DNA of 34,949 bases from an uncultured Clostridium sp. (GTDB lineage Bacteria; Cyanobacteriota; Vampirovibrionia; Gastranaerophilales; Gastranaerophilaceae). The notes under the pieces were generated by a model. It saw nothing but the letters and a program-made list of their open reading frames with translations, searched no databases and was not told where the DNA came from. The stretch's first letter is position 1, and each line of letters starts with the position of its first letter. Of the stretch, positions 7,123 to 15,931 are shown in pieces. The stretch is taken from assembly GCA_958449715.1 (NCBI GenBank), contig CAUDIU010000010.1:1-34949 (forward strand), read 5' to 3'. Both the position numbers and the translations under genes were made by a program.

Positions 7123-7764
7123 CTAATAGTTCATTTCCCAACCATCATTCAAAATTTTACCAAAACACCCTCCAATTTGCCCAGAATTTTTAGCACATCT
7201 TGAATTATAAGAAGTATTTCTCTGGTCTTCTGTCATCGGAGCAGTAGTATTTCTGTCATCAATTATGCCATTATTATATATGAACATGAAAAACAAGTCT
7301 CTGCCATGAATATTAGGCCCTTGTAGGCCATTAATATCAACCATAACATTAATCATTCGATCACCTTCCAAAGCATAATTTGGTCGTATAGATACTCCAC
7401 TTGCTAAAACATAAGATTTTACATCAGCAGTCATTACACTATAAGCAGCACCATTCATATCTTTATATGAAGGAGCAAAACAATCGGAAATTGTATCACA
7501 AGTTTTAACAATTTTAAAATAATCATTCATAAAAGTTCCTAATGCAGTATTTGAGATTAAACCTGCTTCTTTTAAATTCAAAGCATTTTTATCATTTTGA
7601 TATTGTAATAAAGCTTGCGATAACTGATTATATACTTTATGCAATTGAGTAACATAGCTTTTACGTTGATAATTTTGCATTAAAGTAGGCACAGTCATAG
7701 CTGAAACTACGCCAATTATTCCCAATGTAACCAAAACTTCCGCCAATGTAAATGCTCGTTTCAC
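7123..7764 (-). CDS. Type IV pilin-like (pseudopilin) protein
   Basis: 213 aa with a type III (prepilin) signal: MKRA then FTLAEVLVTLGIIGVVSAMT, with Glu at +5 of the mature protein and one N-terminal hydrophobic helix. The residue before the cleavage site is Ala instead of the usual Gly. The globular part has four cysteines and is weakly conserved, as expected for minor pilins or pseudopilins. The start is a GTG with AGAGG 8 nt upstream. It would be processed by a PilD-type peptidase and assembled with the PilT-dependent machinery. A second member lies at 25977-26708. The function (pilus, competence or secretion) cannot be chosen. Confidence 0.85.
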   Translation of the reverse strand: MKRAFTLAEVLVTLGIIGVVSAMTVPTLMQNYQRKSYVTQLHKVYNQLSQALLQYQNDKNALNLKEAGLISNTALGTFMNDYFKIVKTCDTISDCFAPSYKDMNGAAYSVMTADVKSYVLASGVSIRPNYALEGDRMINVMVDINGLQGPNIHGRDLFFMFIYNNGIIDDRNTTAPMTEDQRNTSYNSRCAKNSGQIGGCFGKILNDGWEMNY

Positions 7765-7803
7765 TGAAAAGACCTCTCTATATCTGTAACTTCATATATC
7801 ATA

Positions 7804-7831
7804 ATTATAACAGATTTTATATTTTATACAA
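7804..7831 (-). promoter_or_regulatory. Promoter of pilin-like gene
   Basis: TTGTAT (7826-7831) and TATAAT (7804-7809) with a 16-bp spacer and an extended TG before the -10. The predicted leader is about 33 nt and includes the AGAGG site. Confidence 0.6.
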
Positions 7832-7929
7832 GTGTAGAAATAAAGATTTTATTAACTGAACTGTTTTAAATTTTCAACATTTTATCAAATATATTTTTAT
7901 GATACATTGATTGAGGGTAGGAGAAAAAT

Positions 7930-9084
7930 ATGAAAAAACTTTTTATAATTCTATTATTATTTCTAGGGATTCCAACACTAGCAGATGAAAATAAAACGGT
8001 ATTACCATCTGAAACAGGTATAGTAGAAAGTATAAAATATGAAGATGCAGACAATCTTAATCAAGGAGAATCAACTACAAAACAACTTGTTACTGTAAAA
8101 GTTCTCACTGGAAATTTTAAAGGGACAGAACGCATAATTGAAAATATGCTCACAGGAAATCCTGCCTATGACATAAACTTAACCAAAGGCAATAAAGTAG
8201 TTTTACATGTGGAACCAAACTCTGATACAATTACAACTCCAGAAGATGTTGATTTTTTCATTGCCGATATAAAAAGAGATAATCAAATTTTTGTGTTTAC
8301 AGGAATATTCTTTATCCTGCTACTTTTAATCGGTAAGAAAAAAGGACTAACAAGTATAATATCAATAATTTCTACAATTGCTTTAATATTCTTTATGTTA
8401 TTGCCAATGATATTAAACGGTTTTTGTCCAATAGCATCTGCAGTTCTGACAGGAATAATATCAACAATAATTACCATATACTTAGTTGGAGGTCTAAATT
8501 CAAAAAGTTCATCAGCAATTATTGGTACAAGCATAAGTTTAATCTTTGCGGGAGCATTATCAATGCTAGCAATATATTTTGCACACCTTACAGGCTTTGC
8601 CGGAGAAGAAAATATGTTTTTATACACAGCAAGACCTGATTTAAGTTTCACTGGAATTCTATCTGCATCAATGATTATCAGTGCACTAGGAGCATTAATG
8701 GATACAGCTGTTTCAATTGCAAGTACAGTAAATGAAATTTTTGAAACCGATAAATCACTATCTGTAAAACAACTGTTCAAATCAGGAATGAATGTTGGGC
8801 GAGATATCATAGGCACAATGTCAAATACACTTATTCTTGTCTATTTAGGAAGTTCTTTAACACTTGTACTTCTATCAAGTAATATAGATATGAATAAATT
8901 TTTCAATCTTAATCAAGTTGCAACAGAAATTCTATCAGCTTTAACAGGTAGCATAGCAATTCTGTTTTGTGTCCCAATCACAGCAATTATTGCAGCTTAT
9001 TTGATAAAAAAGCAAAAAGAAAATATAAAATTCAATTTTGATATGGAAAAAGAGATGAATCATTCATCTCTTTTCTTTTTTTAG
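7930..9084 (+). CDS. YibE/F family membrane protein
   Basis: 384 aa. A signal peptide (KKLFIILLLFLGIPTLA, cleavage near residue 18) is followed by an extracytoplasmic domain of about 100 residues, then about seven hydrophobic segments. It matches the YibE/F family arrangement (LLIGKKKGLTSIISII after the first segment, the conserved ALGALMDTAVSIAS stretch, and the SGMNVGRDIIGTMSNTLILVYLG motif). The family is widespread and its transported substrate is unknown. GGAG lies just upstream of the ATG. The last codons (MNHSSLFFF) are themselves part of a terminator hairpin. Convergent with metK, with 10 bp between stop codons. Confidence 0.85.
   Translation: MKKLFIILLLFLGIPTLADENKTVLPSETGIVESIKYEDADNLNQGESTTKQLVTVKVLTGNFKGTERIIENMLTGNPAYDINLTKGNKVVLHVEPNSDTITTPEDVDFFIADIKRDNQIFVFTGIFFILLLLIGKKKGLTSIISIISTIALIFFMLLPMILNGFCPIASAVLTGIISTIITIYLVGGLNSKSSSAIIGTSISLIFAGALSMLAIYFAHLTGFAGEENMFLYTARPDLSFTGILSASMIISALGALMDTAVSIASTVNEIFETDKSLSVKQLFKSGMNVGRDIIGTMSNTLILVYLGSSLTLVLLSSNIDMNKFFNLNQVATEILSALTGSIAILFCVPITAIIAAYLIKKQKENIKFNFDMEKEMNHSSLFFF
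9047..9080. terminator. Terminator embedded in the 3' end of the YibE/F gene
   Basis: AAAAGAGATGA, a 5-nt loop, TCATCTCTTTT, then a T-rich tail. It overlaps the last dozen codons of the YibE/F gene. The A-tract on the other side gives a U-tract in the opposite direction, so it can also end the metK transcript. Confidence 0.75.
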
Positions 9085-9094
9085 ATATCTTGGA

Positions 9095-10369
9095 CTACTT
9101 AGAACAAGAACAACCGCAACATGCTTGTGATTTCAAAGCATCAGCTTTTTCGGTTCTTTCCCAAGGTACATCAATATCAGTTCTGCCCATATGACCATAA
9201 GCAGCTAATAATTGATAGAACTTACCGCCATTTTTAGCTGGCAATCCGCGTAAATCAAATTGATTAATAATTGCAGCAGGTCTTAAATCAAAGTTTTTAT
9301 AAACTAATTTAGAAATTTCATCATCTGAAATTTTACCTGTTCCGAATGTATCAACCATGATTGAAATAGGTTCTGCAACACCAATTGCATACGCAAGTTC
9401 AATTTCACATTTTTCAGCTAAGCCAGCTGCTACAATATTTTTTGCAACCCAACGAGATGCATAAGCTGCAGATCTGTCAACTTTTGTAGGATCTTTTCCT
9501 GAGAAAGCACCGCCACCGTGACGAGAATAACCGCCATAAGTATCAACGATGATTTTACGACCAGTCAAACCTGCATCACCTTGAGGTCCGCCAACTACGA
9601 AACGCCCTGATGGGTTTACTAAAATTTTTGTTTCACTGTCTAATTTAATTTCTTCATTTTCAAATACATAATCAATTACATATTTTTTAATATCATTTCT
9701 AATAATTTCTTGAACTTTTGAATTATCAGAAACACCATTAATTTCAGGATCATGTTGTGTTGAAATTAATACAGTATGAATTCTTGAAGGTTTTCCATCA
9801 ACATATTCAACAGTAACTTGAGATTTACCGTCAGGTCTTAAATAAGAAAGAATACCTTGTTTTCTAACTTGAGCTAATCTGTAAGATAATTTATGAGCCA
9901 AGCTGATTGGCAACGGCATTAATTCAGGAGTTTCGTTACAAGCATAACCAAACATAATACCTTGGTCACCTGCGCCGATATTTTCTGTTTCAGAAGTTGA
10001 TGTATCAGCATTATCAGATCTTGTTTCAAGAGCTTTATTAACACCTCCTGCGATATCGCAAGATTGTTCATCAATACTAGTTAAAACAGCACAAGTATCA
10101 GCATCAAAACCACCGCCAGATGCACCTGAATAACCGATATTTTTAATAGTACTTCTTACAACTGATGGAATATCTACATAACAATCAGATGTAATTTCAC
10201 CACAAACAAGAGCCATGCCAGTAGTAACAGTAGTTTCAGCAGCTACTCTTGATTGAGGATATTTTGTCAAAAACTCGTCCAAAATAGCGTCAGAAATCTG
10301 ATCGCAAACTTTGTCGGGGTGTCCTTCTGTAACTGATTCAGAAGTGAATAAAAAATTTTTTGGTGTCAT
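9095..10369 (-). CDS. metK: S-adenosylmethionine synthetase
   Basis: Makes SAM from methionine and ATP in the cytoplasm. 424 aa. Signature segments are SVTEGHPDKVCDQISDAILD (residues 12-31), GAGDQGIMFGYA (132-143), SGRFVVGGPQGDAGLTGRKI and GGGAFSGKDPTKVDRSAAY, with the catalytic His and Lys residues present. The protein ends in a short cysteine-rich tail (ACCGCSCSK) that is not part of the usual enzyme core. GGAG lies about 9 nt before the ATG. The 95-nt leader contains alternative helices that may control translation. The gene is downstream of the putative effector gene but has its own promoter. Confidence 0.97.
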   Translation of the reverse strand: MTPKNFLFTSESVTEGHPDKVCDQISDAILDEFLTKYPQSRVAAETTVTTGMALVCGEITSDCYVDIPSVVRSTIKNIGYSGASGGGFDADTCAVLTSIDEQSCDIAGGVNKALETRSDNADTSTSETENIGAGDQGIMFGYACNETPELMPLPISLAHKLSYRLAQVRKQGILSYLRPDGKSQVTVEYVDGKPSRIHTVLISTQHDPEINGVSDNSKVQEIIRNDIKKYVIDYVFENEEIKLDSETKILVNPSGRFVVGGPQGDAGLTGRKIIVDTYGGYSRHGGGAFSGKDPTKVDRSAAYASRWVAKNIVAAGLAEKCEIELAYAIGVAEPISIMVDTFGTGKISDDEISKLVYKNFDLRPAAIINQFDLRGLPAKNGGKFYQLLAAYGHMGRTDIDVPWERTEKADALKSQACCGCSCSK

Positions 10370-10464
10370 TTAAAAATTCTCCTTAATTTGTATTTTGGTC
10401 CGGCGAACCTTATCACCGTCAACCCGCCGGTAAGGTTTTTAATTCCGACCCGGCAATGTCATTA
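10370..10464 (-). promoter_or_regulatory. Structured metK leader, candidate cis-regulatory RNA
   Basis: The leader runs from the predicted start site near 10464 to the ATG. Two helices are visible. Helix 1 pairs AACCTTA (10431-10437) with TAAGGTT (10406-10412). Helix 2 pairs CCGGCG (10425-10430) with CGCCGG (10400-10405). The arms abut with no linker, so they cannot easily form together and look like alternatives. When helix 2 forms, the released CCTTA could pair with TAAGG in the ribosome binding region (10379-10384 and upstream). GGTC/GACC (10447-10450 with 10397-10400) could close the domain. I cannot match it to a known SAM riboswitch class; regulation by SAM is an inference from the gene it precedes. 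Confidence 0.5.
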
Positions 10465-10470
10465 AGAAAC

Positions 10471-10499
10471 AGTGTACAACCAAAAATTCTGAAAATCAA
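10471..10499 (-). promoter_or_regulatory. Promoter of metK
   Basis: TTGATT (10494-10499) and TACACT (10471-10476) with a 17-bp spacer, placed just after the stop of the large upstream gene. It gives a leader of about 95 nt. Confidence 0.5.
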
Positions 10500-10530
10500 A
10501 TATTGTATTAATATTTATTAATTAATAATA

Positions 10531-13500
10531 TTATTTTAAAATAGTACAATCAATTATATAATGTCCATCTTCAAAAGTTAAATTATCCATACGATATTTA
10601 AAGCCTCTTTTTAATAAAATTTCAGTTTCAGAACCTTCAATACTTCCATTACCTCTCAAATATCCTGGGACACAAGTATTTCCAAGTTCATCAACATATA
10701 AATTTTCTAAAGAAACTGCTTTGGTCCCTTTTGGTGTGTGATATCTATAAATTATATCTGATTCATGAGCCGCAAAACTTTTAGCAACATTTTCATTCAC
10801 TGTAGTAGATACAAATTGTTCTTCCTCAATAATTTTACCTTTTTTATATATTTTAGATATTAGATCATCCATTTTGGTATAGATTCTTGAATTTTCGGCA
10901 TCTCCAACTTTTGTATAAAATATACCATTAAAACTTTCCAACCAAGTTGTATTTTCATCTGATTTATAGGTTCCTTTACCGAGATTAATACCTTCAAAAC
11001 AATTTTTATATCTTGTATTAGTGTGAGAATCTATAACTAAATGATCTCCTCGATATAATACCGCATCTTCATCTAATGATGTCTTATCCAATGCTCGATC
11101 TAACGCAGAAATTCGAGGATCATCTAATCTACCATATTGAATACAGGTATTAGCAGTATAACTATTTGATTTATACTCCCAAAGCGCTTTCTTATCGTCC
11201 AAATTCAATAATAATTCTCTTTGTTTTTTTGAGTTTTCCAGCAATCTAGTTCTTTTTTCAAAAGCACTATCCATATTGTTCAATTGTTTAGAATACTTCT
11301 TATTAACATTTTTTTCTAATAATTTTATATATTCTTGAATATTACTTTCTTTACTCATTGGAGTATTTTCAGCTTCTTTTAAAACAAAAGCTAAATAAGT
11401 TTTTCTATTTTTTATAGTTTCAAATAATTCAGGATTCATATAAATTTTAACTGAATTATATACATTTTGGATATCTTCATTTGTAACACTTTGTACACGT
11501 TTTAATGAATTAATCAAATCATCTCGAGACATATTTTTAAATAATCTCGCAGATTCAGGATTAATATTATCATCTAAAAGAGTTGACAACTCTGGAACAG
11601 TATTTCCAAAATCTTTTTTTGCACCTCTTGCTCTAAAATTAAGCGTTCCTCCAAAATCCACTCTTACAGCATTTCCATCCTTTAACAGAGTATTTCCAGA
11701 GCAAACAGCATCCCAGTTTGCTAACCAAGCATCTACTGCAAAGCCTTCATATGCAGCTTCAGGTTTATTATTAATAGATTGTAATCCAACAATAGCTTTA
11801 CTTTTTATCCAACAATTATTAGTACTGATATCGGAATTAAAACCTGGACCAGCTACTAAATTCATTTCTGGAGTATCAATACCTGCAGCTCTATATAATT
11901 GAGAAGAAACATGTTCAACAATATTTTGTTGACCATTACCAGTTTTAAAATAATATAAATCCCCACTATTTACATGTTCTACCCAAAAACCTGGATTTGA
12001 ACCACTTTGAGTAGACTTATATATTTTGTAATTTCCATCATTTTCTGTCCTCACATACTTAGTTTCACCAATAGTTTTCTCTACCTCTATAGTATATGGT
12101 TTTCCGGTAATTTCATTTAATTTAACATCTTCAATTCCTTTAGAGAAATTACTCAAATTTTCCTTCATCAAGGCCAATCCAGAAGCATCAGATTCTGGAT
12201 ATAGATTTGTCAAAGTTCTTTTTTGTATAACAACTTGAGGCACATCTTCTGGAATTTTATTAAAAGGAATTTTTCCAAAAGAATATCCAACAGACTTCAT
12301 ACCTCCACCTATTACTGGTGATAAAATTGCTCCTCCAACAAAGCCTTCACCTGCGGCTTTCGCAACATCTTCTAAACTCCCGCCATCTATAGCTGTTCTA
12401 AATGCATTATCTACAGAACCTCCAACTGCACCATCAGTAGCCATTTCTGCACCCAAAGCCATAGATTTTTTGGCAATATTACCTCCAACATACTCGTAAC
12501 CTGTTGGATTTGTCAGAGCCGTTTTTATAGTTTGCTTTACACCACTTTCGACAGCTGATTCTGCGACTTCTTTTCCTACCTGCTTTACAGCCTGAACTCC
12601 TAACTTAGTTGCAACGGTCTTTCCAACAGCACCTCCTAATCCTCCAGTTACAGGAGCTATAACACCGGAAAATGTCCCAGTTGCAGCATCATGTGCAGCA
12701 TCTTTTAAAGAATATTCTCTACCACCTGCAGCAGCATCAGCTGCTTTCATTCCTGTTTTAATTGCTGCACCGCTTGCTCCGGCAGCGGCAATTCCTACAG
12801 CTATAGAACCTCCTCCTGTAAAGGGAGCTGTAGCTACTGCAGCTGTATAAATACCAACAGCAGCAACACCTGATACAATATCAGCTCCAACATCTACAGC
12901 CATAGCTTGACCTTCTTTATAACCATTTAATGCTATTTCTGATTTTAATTTAATTTCTCCTTTTATAAATTTTTCTAAATTTTCTTCGGTATAATCAAAA
13001 CCAGTTAACTCCTTAAAAACTTTAGTTCTATTTTGCTCTGTTGTATTGAATTGTTCTAATAACTTCTTTTCTATTTCTTGTTGCTCTCTAACATTATCAG
13101 AACTATCACCAATACCTGTTATATTTTTAAAGCCACTCCAAGTAGAACCAATAAAACCATTTTCATCTTCCGCTTTTTTTAAATTTGTTGAAACATTATT
13201 TATTCGTTTTTCCAAAGTCTTATTAAAATTATAATGTTTTCCATCTGAAGCTGCAACTATAACATCTGTATTTTCTACTTGCTTAAAATAAGCTTCATTT
13301 AATTCTGTTCCATTGAATGCATAATATCTGGTCTTACCATTTTTAGTAATAGAATATCTCCCGGAATTTCTTACATCCAAAATCCCTACCTGCTGTTCAA
13401 AATCTTTTTGATTTAATTCTTTTCCATCAGCAGAATAGTATTTATTAATTCCACTACTAATAACAATTTTTTCACCTGAACGTAATATTATAGTTTTTGT

Positions 13501-13710
13501 ATCAGTCTGCTTTTCAATTTCAACACCTCTATGATTATTTGAGGTATTCGTCTTTGATGAATAAAGTGAAATCTTTTGTTCTTTTGTTAAAGAAATTTCT
13601 CCATTTTTACTCATTATTGATAAGATTTGCTCATCTGACAAATCCTTTAAATTAGGGTTTAATTGCCTATATTGTTGAATTTTTTGTTGTATACTTATAT
13701 GTTCAGACAT
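10531..13710 (-). CDS. Putative effector/toxin with kinase-like and ADP-ribosyltransferase domains
   Basis: 1059 aa, with no signal peptide. Residues 80-145 hold two imperfect repeats (KYYSADGKELNQKDFEQ and RYYAFNGTELNEAYFKQ). Residues 270-475 are Gly/Ala-rich and hydrophobic. Residues 550-740 look like a kinase fold with the catalytic set in order: Lys589 (YYFKTG), Glu599, Asp667 and Asn673 (NWDAVCSGN), and DFG at 685-687. Residues 880-1059 resemble an R-S-E class mono-ADP-ribosyltransferase: Arg887 (LYRGDH), FVSTT at 966-970, and ExE at Glu1028/Glu1030 (SETEILL). This architecture suggests a secreted or host-directed effector; target and delivery route are unknown. The ribosome site is weak (GGATGG) and I see no clear promoter. 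Confidence 0.65.
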   Translation of the reverse strand: MSEHISIQQKIQQYRQLNPNLKDLSDEQILSIMSKNGEISLTKEQKISLYSSKTNTSNNHRGVEIEKQTDTKTIILRSGEKIVISSGINKYYSADGKELNQKDFEQQVGILDVRNSGRYSITKNGKTRYYAFNGTELNEAYFKQVENTDVIVAASDGKHYNFNKTLEKRINNVSTNLKKAEDENGFIGSTWSGFKNITGIGDSSDNVREQQEIEKKLLEQFNTTEQNRTKVFKELTGFDYTEENLEKFIKGEIKLKSEIALNGYKEGQAMAVDVGADIVSGVAAVGIYTAAVATAPFTGGGSIAVGIAAAGASGAAIKTGMKAADAAAGGREYSLKDAAHDAATGTFSGVIAPVTGGLGGAVGKTVATKLGVQAVKQVGKEVAESAVESGVKQTIKTALTNPTGYEYVGGNIAKKSMALGAEMATDGAVGGSVDNAFRTAIDGGSLEDVAKAAGEGFVGGAILSPVIGGGMKSVGYSFGKIPFNKIPEDVPQVVIQKRTLTNLYPESDASGLALMKENLSNFSKGIEDVKLNEITGKPYTIEVEKTIGETKYVRTENDGNYKIYKSTQSGSNPGFWVEHVNSGDLYYFKTGNGQQNIVEHVSSQLYRAAGIDTPEMNLVAGPGFNSDISTNNCWIKSKAIVGLQSINNKPEAAYEGFAVDAWLANWDAVCSGNTLLKDGNAVRVDFGGTLNFRARGAKKDFGNTVPELSTLLDDNINPESARLFKNMSRDDLINSLKRVQSVTNEDIQNVYNSVKIYMNPELFETIKNRKTYLAFVLKEAENTPMSKESNIQEYIKLLEKNVNKKYSKQLNNMDSAFEKRTRLLENSKKQRELLLNLDDKKALWEYKSNSYTANTCIQYGRLDDPRISALDRALDKTSLDEDAVLYRGDHLVIDSHTNTRYKNCFEGINLGKGTYKSDENTTWLESFNGIFYTKVGDAENSRIYTKMDDLISKIYKKGKIIEEEQFVSTTVNENVAKSFAAHESDIIYRYHTPKGTKAVSLENLYVDELGNTCVPGYLRGNGSIEGSETEILLKRGFKYRMDNLTFEDGHYIIDCTILK

Positions 13711-13795
13711 TACACACCATCCAAAATATTATTGGTATGAATATCGGAAATTTAAGCAAATATCTTTAAAACTTTAAATAATTTTGTTACATATT

Positions 13796-13954
13796 TTAAA
13801 CAACATAAGATATGCTTACAAATAAAAAATCTGATGTAATATCTATAATTGCCCACCTTATAGACTTTTTATTCAATTTAATCAATTCTTGTTCAATATA
13901 AAGATTATCAAAATCTTTTATCTTCTTAATTTTTACAACTTCTGATTTTATCAT
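13796..13954 (-). CDS. Possible 52-aa ORF upstream of the effector gene
   Basis: An ATG at 13954 opens 52 codons (MIKSEVVKIKKIKDFDNLY at the start, SDFLFVSISYVV at the end) and closes with TAA. It lies between glmS and the effector gene on the same strand, 85 nt before the effector start. No Shine-Dalgarno is visible. A TATGGT box lies 6 nt before the ATG, but there is no -35. The C-terminal half is hydrophobic. It could be an accessory or immunity-type protein of the effector, or simply a chance frame in a 285-nt gap. Confidence 0.25.
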   Translation of the reverse strand: MIKSEVVKIKKIKDFDNLYIEQELIKLNKKSIRWAIIDITSDFLFVSISYVV

Positions 13955-13965
13955 ATGAATACCAT

Positions 13966-13989
13966 AAGAGCCTTTATAAAAAGGCTCTT
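13966..13989. terminator. Hairpin after glmS, probable terminator
   Basis: AAGAGCCTTT, loop ATAA, AAAGGCTCTT: a perfect 10-bp stem starting 6 nt after the glmS stop. In the glmS direction the U-tract is poor; in the opposite direction it is better (TTAATATT). Confidence 0.5.
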
Positions 13990-13995
13990 TTAATA

Positions 13996-15840
13996 TTATT
14001 CTACTGTTACTGATTTTGCTAAATTTCTAGGCTGGTCAACATCTTTTCCTAAAAATTCTGCAATATAATATGCTATTAATTGCAACGGAATCATCGCAAT
14101 AATTGGAGAGAAAAGTTCTTGAACATCAGGTACATAAATTATATGTTCAAATAAATCCTTTAACTTTTCATCTTTTGAATTAGTAAGTGCAATCATTCTT
14201 GCATTTCTTGCCTTAGCTTCTTCACTATTTGAAAGAAGTTTTTCATAAACCGAACCATTCATCAATATAGACAATACAGGCATTGTTTCATCTAACATAG
14301 CGATAGGACCATGTTTTAATTCTCCTGCGGGATAACCTGTCGCATTAATATAGCTAATTTCCTTAAGTTTCAAAGCTCCTTCTAGAGCTGTTGGATAATT
14401 TATACCTCTTGCAATATAAATAAAATCTTTTGTATTAGCATAAGCTCTTGCAACTGCTTGAATATTTTCTTTATGAGCAAGAATCTGTTCAATTTTTTGA
14501 GGTAAAAGCATTAATTCTGCTTTTAATGAAGTTAATGTAGATGCTGCAATACTATCTTTGATTTCAGCCATATACAATGATAATAAATAAAATGCCATAA
14601 GCTGAGCAATATAAGATTTTGTAGCAGCAACAGATACTTCAATACCTGCATTTACAGGAATTAAGCTATCAGCTTCTCTTGCCATAGCACTATCAGGTCT
14701 ATTTGTAATAATCAAAATATGAGAACCTTTAGCTTTAGCTTGTTTGATAGCAGTTAAAGTATCAGCAGTTTCACCAGATTGTGAAACTCCTATAACTAAA
14801 GTTCTTTCATTAGTAACTGTTTTTCTGTAAATATATTCACTTGATGCTTCTACATCTACAGCAATTCCACAGAAACTTTCGATTAAATATTTTCCAATCA
14901 TAGCAGCATGCAATGAAGTTCCACAAGCTATAATTTGAATTCTATCAAGATTTTTTAGAGTATCTTTTGTTAATTTTACTTCGTTTAATATAATATTTTC
15001 ATCAGGAGCATGCAAACGTCCGACTAAAATATTTCTAATAACATCAGGTTGTTCATGAATTTCTTTGAGCATAAAATGTTTGTAACCCATTTTGCTCAAT
15101 GCAACAGGTTCCCAAGGTAAAACCTCAATTTTTGGTGTAACTTTATTACCATCAACATCTATTAATTGCATACTGTCAGGAGTTAATGTTGCAATTTGGT
15201 TATCTTCCAAATAAACAGCCTTATTAGTATGTTTAATTATCGCAGGAACATCTGATGCAGCATAATATTCACCTTCGCCAATACCTACTAAAAGCGGAGC
15301 ATTTCTTTTTGTAATAACTAAAGTATTTTTACAGTCATTGTGCATTACACAAAGAGCATAAGCTCCTTCAATTTCTTCTGAAGCTAATCTTACTGCCTCT
15401 GTTAAATCTTTACATTCAGCATATTTTCTAGCAACTAAATGAGCCACAGCTTCTGTATCTGTTTGAGAACGGAATACGCAACCATCATTAGATAGTTCTT
15501 CCCTCAATTCTTTATAATTTTCAATAATACCATTATGAACTACAACTAAATTTCCACAAGTACAAGTGTGAGGATGAGCATTCAAAAGAGTAGGTGCACC
15601 ATGAGTTGCCCATCTAATATGACCAATACCCATTGTAGATTGAGAATACTCTTTTTCATGTCCAGATAATTCATCTCTTAAATTTTGCAATTTACCAATA
15701 GCTTTATAAACTTTTATTTCGCTATCACACATAACTGCAACACCTGATGAGTCATACCCTCTATACTCTAATTGTTCTAATCCATCTAATAATATATTTA
15801 CAACAGATTTATTTCCTACATATCCGACTATTCCACACAT
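13996..15840 (-). CDS. glmS: Glutamine--fructose-6-phosphate aminotransferase (isomerizing)
   Basis: First enzyme of hexosamine synthesis, feeding UDP-GlcNAc for peptidoglycan and lipopolysaccharide. 614 aa, normal length. The N-terminal glutaminase domain begins MCGIVGYVG, with the nucleophile Cys2, then LEYRGYDSSG and HIRWATHG. Two SIS domains follow (GVSQSGETADTL, and ALEGALKLKEISYI with AGELKHGPIAM). The C-terminus is the typical NLAKSVTVE. GGAG lies 9 nt before the ATG. It has its own promoter with an extended -10 and is divergent from the M48 peptidase gene. No glmS ribozyme is possible in the short leader of about 30 nt. Confidence 0.97.
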   Translation of the reverse strand: MCGIVGYVGNKSVVNILLDGLEQLEYRGYDSSGVAVMCDSEIKVYKAIGKLQNLRDELSGHEKEYSQSTMGIGHIRWATHGAPTLLNAHPHTCTCGNLVVVHNGIIENYKELREELSNDGCVFRSQTDTEAVAHLVARKYAECKDLTEAVRLASEEIEGAYALCVMHNDCKNTLVITKRNAPLLVGIGEGEYYAASDVPAIIKHTNKAVYLEDNQIATLTPDSMQLIDVDGNKVTPKIEVLPWEPVALSKMGYKHFMLKEIHEQPDVIRNILVGRLHAPDENIILNEVKLTKDTLKNLDRIQIIACGTSLHAAMIGKYLIESFCGIAVDVEASSEYIYRKTVTNERTLVIGVSQSGETADTLTAIKQAKAKGSHILIITNRPDSAMAREADSLIPVNAGIEVSVAATKSYIAQLMAFYLLSLYMAEIKDSIAASTLTSLKAELMLLPQKIEQILAHKENIQAVARAYANTKDFIYIARGINYPTALEGALKLKEISYINATGYPAGELKHGPIAMLDETMPVLSILMNGSVYEKLLSNSEEAKARNARMIALTNSKDEKLKDLFEHIIYVPDVQELFSPIIAMIPLQLIAYYIAEFLGKDVDQPRNLAKSVTVE

Positions 15841-15876
15841 ATTTTGCTCTCCAATAAACTGAATACTGTACTTGAT

Positions 15877-15885
15877 ATTATATCA
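15877..15885 (-). promoter_or_regulatory. Extended -10 promoter of glmS
   Basis: TGATATAAT on the minus strand, a perfect extended -10. No good -35 is visible at 16-18 bp. The predicted start is near 15870, giving a leader of about 30 nt. Confidence 0.5.
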
Positions 15886-15931
15886 TTGAAAAAAACAAAA
15901 TTAAATATCCTTACAAAAGTTTTACATCTCC

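Noticed and set aside
8283..8816. 177-codon minus-strand frame inside the YibE/F gene
   Set aside because: Antisense to a well-recognised membrane-protein gene, with no initiation signals of its own.
10370..10464. Assignment of the metK leader to SAM-II or an H-type pseudoknot riboswitch
   Set aside because: A GTGATAA stretch and two pairable helices recall SAM-II, but the arms abut with no linker to cross the first helix, so both cannot form together. Kept only as an unassigned structured leader.
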